Shown here: positions 1 through 7,226 of the stretch, piece after piece | How the letters are laid out: the number at the start of each line of letters is the position of its first letter | Position numbering within the stretch: position 1 is the first letter of the stretch | NCBI GenBank assembly: GCA_016201105.1 | Contig: JACQDN010000071.1 | Location: 55,870-119,869 of the forward strand | Direction of reading: 5' to 3' | DNA: 64,000 nucleotides | DNA from: Pseudomonadota bacterium | GTDB taxonomy: Bacteria > Pseudomonadota > Alphaproteobacteria > Micropepsales > Micropepsaceae | Translations under genes and position numbers: made by a program | Notes under the pieces: generated by a model | What the model was told of the DNA's origin: nothing | Databases searched by the model: none | What the model saw: the letters and a program-made list of their open reading frames with translations, nothing else

Positions 1-108
1 TGGTTGCGCCCATAGGATGATCGAAGCTGAACATTTATACCCCTTCTGCCGGAAGGCTGCGATTTCCCTTCATAGATGCAGGAAAGTGGGCGTTTGGATG
101 CAGAGGGC

Positions 109-1200
109 TCAAAATAAAGCGAGTTGCGATCCAACAGCCAACGGACGCTTGAATTTGCTCAGCAAAAGGGGCCTGGAATCCTGGTTCAGCCCTAGTTTCT
201 TCACTGCCAGACGAAAGCGCTGCGCGATCATGTCGGCATAAGGCCCGGTGCCGCGCATGCGGGTGTGCCACTGGCTGTCATAGTCCTTGCCGCCGCGCAT
301 GGAGCGCACCAGCGACATCACATGGCGGGAGCGGTCGGGTACGTTCGTCTCCAGCCATTCGCGGAACAGATCCTTGATCTCCAGCGGCAGGCGCAAGAGG
401 ACATAGCCTGCGCTCTTCGCCCCCATCGCGGCGGCTTGCGCCAGCACGTTCTCCAGCTCTTCGTCATTGAGCGCCGGGATCACCGGCGCGAACATCACGG
501 CGGTAGGAATGCCCGCTTCGGCCAGCGTCTTGATCGCCGCGAGGCGTTTGGGCGGCGTCGCCGCACGCGGTTCCATGACGCGGGCAAGCTGCCGGTCGAG
601 CGTGGTGACCGAAAGCGCCACCTTCGCCAGGCCTTGCTCGGCCATCGCCGCGAGGATGTCGATGTCCCGCGTGATGAGCGCGGATTTCGTCACGATGCCG
701 ACGGGGTGGCGGAATTCGTGCAGCACTTCCAGAATGGAGCGCATGATGCGCATGCGCTTTTCCGTCGGCTGATAGGGATCGGTGTTGGTGCCGATGGCAA
801 TGACTTTGGGCACATAGGCCGGATTGGAGAGTTCCTTGCGCAGAAGCTCGGCCGCGTTCGGCTTCATGAACAGTTTGGATTCGAAGTCCGCGCCCGGCGA
901 AAGTCCTAGATAGGCGTGCGTCGGCCGCGCGAAGCAATAGATGCAGCCGTGCTCGCAACCCTTGTAGGGATTGATCGACTGCGAAAAGGAAATGTCCGGC
1001 GAATTGTTGCGGGTGATGATCGTGCGCGAGGAATCGATCATCAGCTCTGTTTTGAGCGGCGGCGGCTCGTCGTCCTCTACGTTCCAGCCGTCGTCAACGA
1101 GGACACGCTGTTGCTTCTCAAAACGTCCGGACGCGTTGGAGACAGCGCCCCGTCCGTTGAGGGCGCGTTTGTCGGCGGTGAGATCGAGGACGGTGGTCAT
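109..1200 (-). CDS. PA0069-family radical SAM protein
   Basis: Radical SAM enzyme of the SplB-like PA0069/Rv2578c family; the reaction is not established. The cluster motif CEHGCIYC (CxxxCxxC) lies near residue 90, inside the family signature INPYKGCEHGCIYC, and GTNTDPYQPTEK follows. I chose the ATG at 1200 (MTTVLDLTADKRALNGRGA) over an upstream in-frame ATG at 1230 because homologues begin with this NGRGA segment. The protein is 363 aa, normal for the family. It is transcribed alone, leftward, and its stop is near the window edge. The 108 bases beyond it show no gene. Confidence 0.9.
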   Translation of the reverse strand: MTTVLDLTADKRALNGRGAVSNASGRFEKQQRVLVDDGWNVEDDEPPPLKTELMIDSSRTIITRNNSPDISFSQSINPYKGCEHGCIYCFARPTHAYLGLSPGADFESKLFMKPNAAELLRKELSNPAYVPKVIAIGTNTDPYQPTEKRMRIMRSILEVLHEFRHPVGIVTKSALITRDIDILAAMAEQGLAKVALSVTTLDRQLARVMEPRAATPPKRLAAIKTLAEAGIPTAVMFAPVIPALNDEELENVLAQAAAMGAKSAGYVLLRLPLEIKDLFREWLETNVPDRSRHVMSLVRSMRGGKDYDSQWHTRMRGTGPYADMIAQRFRLAVKKLGLNQDSRPLLLSKFKRPLAVGSQLALF

Positions 1201-1289
1201 CCTTGGAATCTGGGTCAGATGAGAGAACAAAGCAAGAACAAAATAGAGAAAGTCTTACACAACCTATTGAGGTTACAGGACTAAAACGC

Positions 1290-1715
1290 TCAAGCAGCTG
1301 TGGCGTTCTGAAGGGGTGAGGAGAATGTGGCGAGCTCGTCCAGAAACCCGCGCCAAGCCTCGTCCATGGCTGGCGACCAACCGCTACCCGCGAGGTCTTT
1401 CAGCGTCTCGGCCAGCGCGCCGAAGAAAGTCCCAAACATTTCACGCGGCACGCCATAGCCTTCATGGGTGACGACTTCGCATTGGATGAAGTTGGCTGCG
1501 TAGCTGCCCGGACCAAGAAAATCGAAAATGGAGTCGATCACGCGAAAAAGCATCTCGCCGCGAATGGCGCCGGTAGTATCGCGTACGAACAGCGCTTCCA
1601 TCTCGGGGCATTGCGCGAAAAGTTTTGCATAGACCAGAGGCGTGATGTCGGCGCTGCGCCCTGCCGCGATCTCGAAGCTTTTCTCGATGAGGGCGGCGTC
1701 GATCGCTTGCGTCAT
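1290..1715 (-). CDS. globin-fold haem protein
   Basis: Single-domain globin of 141 aa. The likely proximal histidine is H84 in VVTHEGYGVP, in the context expected for helix F, and the Phe at about 43 (MEALFVRD) fits the conserved CD1 position. It probably binds haem and a gas ligand in the cytoplasm; the partner is unknown. Its start overlaps the stop of the MoaD-like gene by 4 nt (ATGA), so the three genes 3111 to 1290 form one translationally coupled operon. Function beyond haem binding is inference. Confidence 0.8.
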   Translation of the reverse strand: MTQAIDAALIEKSFEIAAGRSADITPLVYAKLFAQCPEMEALFVRDTTGAIRGEMLFRVIDSIFDFLGPGSYAANFIQCEVVTHEGYGVPREMFGTFFGALAETLKDLAGSGWSPAMDEAWRGFLDELATFSSPLQNATAA

Positions 1716-1987
1716 CCGCCCGCCAGCGCATTGGTGACGATGACTTCGTCGCCGTCCCTCACATGATGGGTCGCCGCGTCTTTTGCCCGCACCAGCGTCC
1801 CTTCATGCAGGAAGACGATGTTGTGGCGGATGGCGCCGCGTTCGTCGCGGAAGTGCAGGCTCAGCGCCGGATGTTTGGCGGCGAGATCCAAGAGCAGGGC
1901 GCCGATGGTGGCGCCGTCTGCTTCGACGAATTTGTTGTCGCCCATCACGAACCGCAATACGGGGGGAAGCTGCACGCGCACTGTCAC
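1712..1987 (-). CDS. MoaD/ThiS-like ubiquitin-fold protein
   Basis: Small beta-grasp protein of 91 aa ending in the diagnostic Gly-Gly (TNALAGG), the site at which MoaD/ThiS proteins are adenylated and thiocarboxylated. The body fits the family: VRVQLPPVLRF, then a DGATIGALLLDL segment, then RDGDEVIV before the tail. No E1-like MoaB/ThiF enzyme is adjacent. It overlaps the BNR-repeat gene upstream and the globin gene downstream by 4 nt each. Pairs of BNR-repeat and MoaD-like genes recur in other bacteria; the sulfur acceptor here is unknown. Confidence 0.85.
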   Translation of the reverse strand: MTVRVQLPPVLRFVMGDNKFVEADGATIGALLLDLAAKHPALSLHFRDERGAIRHNIVFLHEGTLVRAKDAATHHVRDGDEVIVTNALAGG

Positions 1988-3111
1988 GTTACATAGGCCT
2001 CGACGCTGGTGATGCGCGGCAGGCCGCTGGCGATTTCGCTCCAGCTTTCGCCCAGATCACTGCTGCCATAGAGCGTGCCGCTCGCGGTGCCGAAATAAAC
2101 CCCACTCTGCTGATCGGCCGCCAGCGCGCCGCGCAACACGGCGGTGAAGCAATTGGCGGGCAAGCCGTTCGTTTTCGCATCCCACCGCGCGCCGTCCTTG
2201 GTGCGATAGACCGCGAGCTGTCCGCCGCGGGGAAAGCGGAAATTGTCGCCGTCGAGCGGCACCACGAACACGTTGCCGGAGGCGCGGTCCATCACCGAGG
2301 GAAATCCGAAGGAGCAGTGATGGCCATCGGAAAGCTCGGTGACAGGAAGGCCGCCTTCGATCACTTTCCAGGTGTCGCCGCCGTCTTCGCTCTTGTGCAC
2401 GCCGCGATGTTCCTGGCGAAAGAGCACGGACGCATTCGCCGGATCGTGCGTCACGCTGTGCACGCATTGTCCGGTGGAAGCAGGCGCGGATTCCACGGCC
2501 GGGTTCACCCCCTTGTTCTTGGGCGCCCAAGTCTTGCCGCCGTCGTCGGTGCGGAAGAAACCCGCCGCCGAAACACCCACCCACATGCGGTTGGGATTTT
2601 TCGCGTCGCTCAGGATCGTGTGCGCGCCAAGGCCGCCAAAACCGGGCGCCCAGCTGCCGCGGTTTGGCTGCTCGTTGAAGCCGTCGATCGGCTGCCAGCT
2701 TTCGCCGCGATCTCGGCTGACGAACAACCAGGCCTCGGATACGCCGGCATAGAGCGCACCGTGTGCGAAATGCAGCGTCCAGATCTGGTCGACGAAGCGT
2801 CCGCCGCCTTTGAGGATGCCGCCGAAATCCTCTTTGGCGACCAGACGATGGTGCTCGGGATTGCCGCGGTCCTCGGGGCGATAGCGCGGCGCCGCCGCAA
2901 GCTGCTTCCATTCCTTCATGTCGTCGCTGGTGAACAGCGCCACGCCGTAGTTCGGGCTGTTGACGGACGCGTAGACGCGGCCTTTGTCGTCGCGCACCGA
3001 GGCCGTCACCGGCCAGCCGCGCAACACAAACTCTTCGCTCCAGTTCTTGCGGTCCTTGCTGGTGATGACCGCGGCGCCTTTCGGTGTGCCGACGACGAGT
3101 GCGATGCTCAT
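1984..3111 (-). CDS. WD40/YVTN/BNR-repeat protein (sialidase-like propeller)
   Basis: 375 aa beta-propeller with several Asp-box/BNR repeats: SKDRKNWSE, SRDRGESWQP, TDDGGKTWAP, SEDGGDTWKV and SSDLGESWSE. There is no signal peptide (MSIALVVGTPKGAAV), so it is probably cytoplasmic. Homologues are often named exo-alpha-sialidase or glycosyl hydrolase, but I see no sialidase active-site set, so enzymatic activity is unsupported. First gene of the three-gene operon with the MoaD-like protein and the globin. Confidence 0.85.
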   Translation of the reverse strand: MSIALVVGTPKGAAVITSKDRKNWSEEFVLRGWPVTASVRDDKGRVYASVNSPNYGVALFTSDDMKEWKQLAAAPRYRPEDRGNPEHHRLVAKEDFGGILKGGGRFVDQIWTLHFAHGALYAGVSEAWLFVSRDRGESWQPIDGFNEQPNRGSWAPGFGGLGAHTILSDAKNPNRMWVGVSAAGFFRTDDGGKTWAPKNKGVNPAVESAPASTGQCVHSVTHDPANASVLFRQEHRGVHKSEDGGDTWKVIEGGLPVTELSDGHHCSFGFPSVMDRASGNVFVVPLDGDNFRFPRGGQLAVYRTKDGARWDAKTNGLPANCFTAVLRGALAADQQSGVYFGTASGTLYGSSDLGESWSEIASGLPRITSVEAYVT

Positions 3112-3190
3112 GAATCTGCCTCAGTGCAAAGACATTCTTCGAGAAATTAGCATATTGCCATCATTTGGGTCTCTGCAAAAACAGAGTTCC

Positions 3191-3637
3191 TCAAATCCCA
3201 TATTGCGATGGGTTCCGGCCGTCGGCGACGATACGCTTTCGCAAGCGGTCGATGTACGCCAGGTCGTCTTTGTCGTTATCCCAGTAACTTCCGCCCGCGG
3301 TCACGACTGCTTCGCGCATCAGCCAAGCCTTTGTTTTGTTTACACCGTCGGACACCAGCATTTTGTGGAACAGATCGTCGGCAACGTCTCTGGTCACTTG
3401 ATGCGTGTGATAAATCCAATCGTGGAATACCGACGCGCCCATGAAACGTGGATTGAATGGCGTACCGATGACTTGCCACGCCGGCCAAGGAATACTCGCT
3501 CCGTCAAACTGGAAAAACTTTGGCACGCGTATTGTTATTGTTTTGACCTGGGTGTCGTCGTCTTCAACGACTTCGTAAGCTTCCTGCAATTTGTTCGGGT
3601 CGGGTTTCAGGACCGGTAAGAGAATGAGGCTTGTCAT
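3191..3637 (-). CDS. DUF1353 family protein
   Basis: 148 aa DUF1353 protein, recognised by FDGASIPWPAW near the N-terminus and the later VFHDWIYHTHQV, with conserved Asp and His residues like those of phage-associated DUF1353 proteins. Of three in-frame ATGs (3682, 3652, 3637) I prefer 3637 (MTSLILLPVL): a GGCGGAG Shine-Dalgarno sequence lies 6 nt before it, and the others have none. Role unknown. Stands alone between the BNR operon and the ECF operon, with no other phage gene nearby. Confidence 0.8.
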   Translation of the reverse strand: MTSLILLPVLKPDPNKLQEAYEVVEDDDTQVKTITIRVPKFFQFDGASIPWPAWQVIGTPFNPRFMGASVFHDWIYHTHQVTRDVADDLFHKMLVSDGVNKTKAWLMREAVVTAGGSYWDNDKDDLAYIDRLRKRIVADGRNPSQYGI

Positions 3638-3786
3638 CGTGGGCTCCGCCATGAAGTTGGAAGGCGTAGTATGCCTTGTCACCGGCGGCGTTCCGATGAC
3701 AACTTGAATTTCTGCCGTGAATTAATGGTGGATATTCCGATGCTCGGGCACTTCGCCGCCGAACGTCTTGCGGCGAGTGTACCTCG

Positions 3787-5031
3787 TCATGCCAAATTTG
3801 CGCGCCGCTTCTGCAAAAACCTGCGGATCGCTGAATCGGATTCAAGGCCTATCGCGCGTTCGAAGGCCGCATCGGCTTCGCTTACGTTGCCAGCCCGGGC
3901 AAGAAGCTCCGCGCGCGTCGCCCAGTACGGCTGGTATCCCGCCAAGCGCGAGTCCGTCACGAATTCATCCAACGCTGAAAGTCCCGCGGTTGCTCCCATG
4001 GTCTCGGCAATCGCCACCGCGCGATTGATGGCGACTACCGGTGATTGAGTGATGTTCCACAAAGCTTCGTAGAGACGCTCGATAGCCACCCAATCAGTGC
4101 GGCCGGTCAGTCGGCGGACCGCGTGGGCCGACTGGACGGCGGCTTCCAGTTGATAGCGTCCGATTGCATGCATGGTGCTGGCGCGGTGCAACGATTGTTC
4201 GGCCTCTTCGATCATCGCTGTGTTCCAACGCGAGGGATCCTGCTCGCTGAGCGGCACGAAATCGCCAAGCGCGTTGCGGCGCGCCTCGCGCCTTGCTTCC
4301 GCGTGCAACATCAGCGCGATCAGACCGAGGGCTTCGGGCTCGTCCGGCAACAGCGAGACGACCAGTCGTCCCAGCCAGATTGCTTCTTCGGCGAGATTGC
4401 GGCGTCGAAGATCGGCGCCGGCCGGATCCGACCAGCCTTCGCTATAGGCGGCGTAGATCGCTTCCAGCACGGCATCGAGCCGCTCGCGCAAATCCGCGCG
4501 CTCCGGAACGCGGAAGGGGATATGCGCCTCGCGGATCTTGGTCTTCGCCCGCACCAATCGCTGGCTCATCGAGGATGGCGCGACGAGAAATGCCGAGGCG
4601 ATGGTCGCCGCATCGAAGCCGAGCACCGTCTGCAGAATGAGCGGTGCGCGGATCGCGGCATCGATGGCGGGATGGGCGCAGGTGAACATCAGCGCCAGCC
4701 GGTCGTCGGGAATTTCGTTGTCGTTCGCGCTCGCCAGTTCGTCCGCCATCAGTTTCATATGGTCCGACGCATCTTCGCCGCGCCGACGCTTTCGGGCCGT
4801 ATCGATGGATTTGCGCCGCGCAGCCGTCAGCAGCCAGGCTTCGGGATTGTCGGGCACGCCGTTTGCCGGCCAGTGCGCCAGGGCTGAGGCAAAGGCCTCC
4901 GACAACGCATCCTCAGCGCCGGCGACATCGCGCGTGCGGGCGGCGAGAAAGGCGACGAGCTTGCCATAGCTCCGGCGTGCGACGGATTCCGCCGTCTCGC
5001 GCGCACGCCCATCGCCTTCGCCAATATCCAT
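3787..5031 (-). CDS. ECF42-type RNA polymerase sigma factor with C-terminal TPR-like extension
   Basis: 414 aa. The N-terminal part carries sigma-2 (KLVAFLAARTRDVAGAEDAL) and sigma-4 (ILQTVLGFDAATIASAFLVA) regions. The long C-terminal part (DUF6596 type, ending in FERAIGLESDSAIRRF) is the extension typical of ECF42 sigma factors, which have no classical anti-sigma and need this extension for activity. The start at ATG 5031 (MDIGEGDGRA) is chosen because the longer frame to 5205 is only antisense to DUF1993. It follows DUF1993 and YciI/DGPF genes, the usual ECF42 partners. The inducing signal is unknown. Confidence 0.9.
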   Translation of the reverse strand: MDIGEGDGRARETAESVARRSYGKLVAFLAARTRDVAGAEDALSEAFASALAHWPANGVPDNPEAWLLTAARRKSIDTARKRRRGEDASDHMKLMADELASANDNEIPDDRLALMFTCAHPAIDAAIRAPLILQTVLGFDAATIASAFLVAPSSMSQRLVRAKTKIREAHIPFRVPERADLRERLDAVLEAIYAAYSEGWSDPAGADLRRRNLAEEAIWLGRLVVSLLPDEPEALGLIALMLHAEARREARRNALGDFVPLSEQDPSRWNTAMIEEAEQSLHRASTMHAIGRYQLEAAVQSAHAVRRLTGRTDWVAIERLYEALWNITQSPVVAINRAVAIAETMGATAGLSALDEFVTDSRLAGYQPYWATRAELLARAGNVSEADAAFERAIGLESDSAIRRFLQKRRANLA

Positions 5032-5035
5032 GAAC

Positions 5036-5575
5036 CTACTTGGAGCGCGGACCGATATGCGGGCCCGCCGAATGGCCCATGAAGTCGCGTTTGCCGATCT
5101 GCACGCCTTTGGCTCTGAGGATGTCATACGCCGTGACGACGTGAAAATAGAACTGCGGCAAGGCCCAATCGCGGAAATACTGATATCCATTCGATTTGAA
5201 GCCAAGATTTTCGATCAGCGGGAATTCGACGGCCCGATCGTCGGCGCCCTCGAACGACGCGGGCTTGGCGCCTTGCACCGCGGCGATCGTTCTTTCGATT
5301 CGCGCGCGATAGTCGGCCAGCGTCCTTTCCGTGTTCTCGTCGGATTTGATCTCTTGGCCCGACAGCCGCGCGGTCGCGTCTTTGGCGTGCATGCAAGCGA
5401 TGTGGATTTGCCTGCCTAGAGGAAACATGTCGGGCGCCAGTCTTTCCTCCAGCAAGCTCTCGGGATCGATCTTCTTTTCCTTGGCGAACTCCACGCCCTT
5501 GTCGAGCACGGCCAGCAGATTGCGCAGCATCGGCACGAAGGTGTCGACGGCCATCGTCTGAAGCGAGATTTTCAC
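5036..5575 (-). CDS. DUF1993 family protein
   Basis: 179 aa DUF1993 protein of the DinB-like four-helix type, recognised by a late HVVTAYDILRAKGVQIGKRD and the N-terminal TFVPMLRNLLAVLDKGVE. Starts at GTG 5575 with a GGAAA element upstream. It lies between YciI and the ECF42 sigma gene in the same orientation; only 4 nt separate its stop from the sigma start codon, so the three are probably co-transcribed. Biochemical role unknown; a metal- or thiol-related stress role is only suggested by context. Confidence 0.85.
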   Translation of the reverse strand: MKISLQTMAVDTFVPMLRNLLAVLDKGVEFAKEKKIDPESLLEERLAPDMFPLGRQIHIACMHAKDATARLSGQEIKSDENTERTLADYRARIERTIAAVQGAKPASFEGADDRAVEFPLIENLGFKSNGYQYFRDWALPQFYFHVVTAYDILRAKGVQIGKRDFMGHSAGPHIGPRSK

Positions 5576-5623
5576 GGTTGTTTCCTTTTCCGTTGATGGC
5601 CATCAATCATAGTCCGTCGCTGC

Positions 5624-5971
5624 CTACATCGCCCAGACCGGCCGGACTTCCACCACGCCGTGGCTGGCGGCCGGACAACGCGCGGCCCACGACAGGGCTG
5701 CATCCAGATCGCGAACATCGATCAGGAAATAGCCGCCCAGCTCTTCCTTGGTTTCGGCATAAGGACCGTTCAGCACGCGAGTCTTGCCATCCGCGATGCG
5801 CACGGTGGTTGAGTCGGCGGTGGGTCTGAGGCGATTGGACGAGACGAGCAAGCCATCCTTGCGCAACGCCTCGCCGAAAGCGGCATAGGCCGCCATCGCC
5901 TTTTGGGCATCGTCGGGTTTCATGGCGGCAAAGCCTTTGGGATCGGTATAGGCAAGCAGCATGTATTGCAT
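5624..5971 (-). CDS. YciI/DGPF-domain protein
   Basis: 115 aa YCII-related protein starting MQYMLLAYTDPKG, with the DGPF-like core VLNGPYAETKEELGGYFL and the end VEVRPVWAM typical of the family. ATG 5971 has a strong AAGGAG Shine-Dalgarno sequence. First gene of the operon with DUF1993 and the sigma factor. DGPF proteins are the usual targets and neighbours of ECF42 sigma factors, and a promoter fitting that regulator lies about 50-75 nt upstream. Catalytic activity, if any, is unknown. Confidence 0.9.
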   Translation of the reverse strand: MQYMLLAYTDPKGFAAMKPDDAQKAMAAYAAFGEALRKDGLLVSSNRLRPTADSTTVRIADGKTRVLNGPYAETKEELGGYFLIDVRDLDAALSWAARCPAASHGVVEVRPVWAM

Positions 5972-6018
5972 GGCAGTCTCCTTCTTGGATCGACCGGCAA
6001 AGCGCGGTCACTCCAATG

Positions 6019-6045
6019 ACGCGCAGCGTGGGCCGATTTCGACAG
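6019..6045 (-). promoter_or_regulatory. candidate ECF42 promoter
   Basis: Read on the minus strand, TGTCGA (6045-6040) is followed after 17 nt by CGTC (6022-6019), upstream of the yciI-like start at 5971. This matches the ECF42 consensus as I recall it (-35 TGTCGA, -10 CGA/TC), so the sigma factor probably activates its own operon. Confidence 0.6.
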
Positions 6046-6157
6046 GGCCAGGAGAAATTTTGAACTTATTTTCGGTGCTCTTCCAACAGAGCATTATCAC
6101 AACGGCTTGTCCCAATGCCGATTTTCTGCGAAAATACTCATTCGATGAGCAACGACC

Positions 6158-6379
6158 ATGAATGATCTAGCCGATCTCTTCAAACTGAGTGCCGCTGAGC
6201 GGATCCAGCTTGCGGAGGATTTGTGGGACAGCGTTGCAGCCGATCCAAACGCGCTCCCGCCGTTCTCCGAAGCGCAGCAGGCGGAGATTAGGCGCCGGGT
6301 GTCCGAGCATTTGCGCAATCCGTCTTCGGCGAAAAGTTCGGACGCCGTTCGTGCAAAGCTTTGGTCCAAGATCGGATGA
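6158..6379 (+). CDS. addiction module antitoxin (TIGR02574-like)
   Basis: 73 aa protein of the addiction module component family: N-terminal LSAAERIQLAEDLWDSVAAD, central SEAQQAEIRRRVSEHL and basic C-terminus VRAKLWSKIG. Such proteins bind and neutralise a ParE/RelE toxin encoded directly downstream, and often repress their own promoter. The toxin frame begins within a few bases of this stop codon. Confidence 0.85.
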   Translation: MNDLADLFKLSAAERIQLAEDLWDSVAADPNALPPFSEAQQAEIRRRVSEHLRNPSSAKSSDAVRAKLWSKIG

Positions 6380-6382
6380 GAC

Positions 6383-6673
6383 TTGCAAATTCGATTTCGT
6401 CCCGAAGCCGAAACGGAACTTCTTGACGCCGTCGATTGGTATGAAGCGCGCGCCCGCGGTTTAGGCGCAGAATTTCTTCGCGCTTTGGACGCGGTGTTGT
6501 CTGCAATTGATCGCTATCCGGAATCTTACCCCATCGTGTTCGACAACTTGCGCAGAGCCGTACTGCGACGTTTTCCCTATAGTGTGATCTATACGCTGGC
6601 GGATAAGGAGATTTTGATTGTCGCCTGCACTCACGGTGCCCGCGACCCCAAACGCTGGCAGTCACGCGGCTAA
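6383..6673 (+). CDS. RelE/ParE family toxin
   Basis: About 96 aa toxin with the family pattern IRFRPEAETELLDAVDWYE, then FDNLRRAVLRRFPYSVIY and the closing ACTHGARDPKRW. The only start in frame after the antitoxin stop is TTG at 6383, 3 nt past that stop. An ATG at 6376 overlapping the antitoxin stop (ATGA), where such toxins usually start, is in another frame and leads to an early stop. Either the toxin uses TTG or a small indel has hit its 5' end; the rest of the frame is intact. Confidence 0.85.
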   Translation: MQIRFRPEAETELLDAVDWYEARARGLGAEFLRALDAVLSAIDRYPESYPIVFDNLRRAVLRRFPYSVIYTLADKEILIVACTHGARDPKRWQSRG

Positions 6674-6686
6674 AAGTTCTGTGGGG

Positions 6687-7226
6687 TTATTTCTCCATCA
6701 GCCGCGGCATGATCTCGACGAAGTTGCAGGGGCGGTGGCGGATGTCGAGTTGCCATTTGAGGATCTCGTCCCAACCGTCTTTCACCGCGCCGGTCGAGCC
6801 GGGCAGGGCGAAGAGATAGGTCCCCTTGGCCACACCTGCGCAGGCGCGCGACTGAACCGTGGACGTGCCGATCTTCTGGAAACTCACTTGATGAAAAAGC
6901 ACGGAAAAGCCGTCGATCTCTTTTTCAAACACCGACTTGAAGGCCTCCACCGTCACATCGCGGCCCGTGAGCCCTGTGCCGCCGGTGGAAATCACCACGT
7001 CGATCTTGGGATCGTCGATCCAGGCGCGCAGCTGCGCCGCGATGCGCGATTGATCGTCCTTCAGCAACGTGCGCGCCGCGAGTTTGTGACCTGCCGCTTC
7101 GATCCGCGCGGCCAGCGTATCGCCGGAAGTATCGTTCGAAGCGTCGCGCGTGTCGGAGACCGTCAACACCGCGATATTGACGGGAACGAAAGCGATGCTT
7201 TCGTCAATGCGTTGCAGCGGTGACAT
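6687..7226 (-). CDS. moaB: molybdenum cofactor biosynthesis protein MoaB
   Basis: 179 aa MoaB/MogA-fold protein that adenylates molybdopterin. It shows the N-terminal NIAVLTVSDTRD, the nucleotide-binding VISTGGTGLTGRDVT and the late FALPGSTGAVKDGWDEIL. Complete. Its start lies 23 nt inside the 3' end of the lytic transglycosylase gene on the same strand, implying co-transcription. No other moa gene is present here. Confidence 0.93.
   Translation of the reverse strand: MSPLQRIDESIAFVPVNIAVLTVSDTRDASNDTSGDTLAARIEAAGHKLAARTLLKDDQSRIAAQLRAWIDDPKIDVVISTGGTGLTGRDVTVEAFKSVFEKEIDGFSVLFHQVSFQKIGTSTVQSRACAGVAKGTYLFALPGSTGAVKDGWDEILKWQLDIRHRPCNFVEIMPRLMEK

Noticed and set aside
1783..3150. Plus-strand frame of 455 codons opposite the BNR-repeat gene
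   Set aside because: Arg/Ala-rich antisense artefact; the minus-strand gene has repeated Asp boxes.
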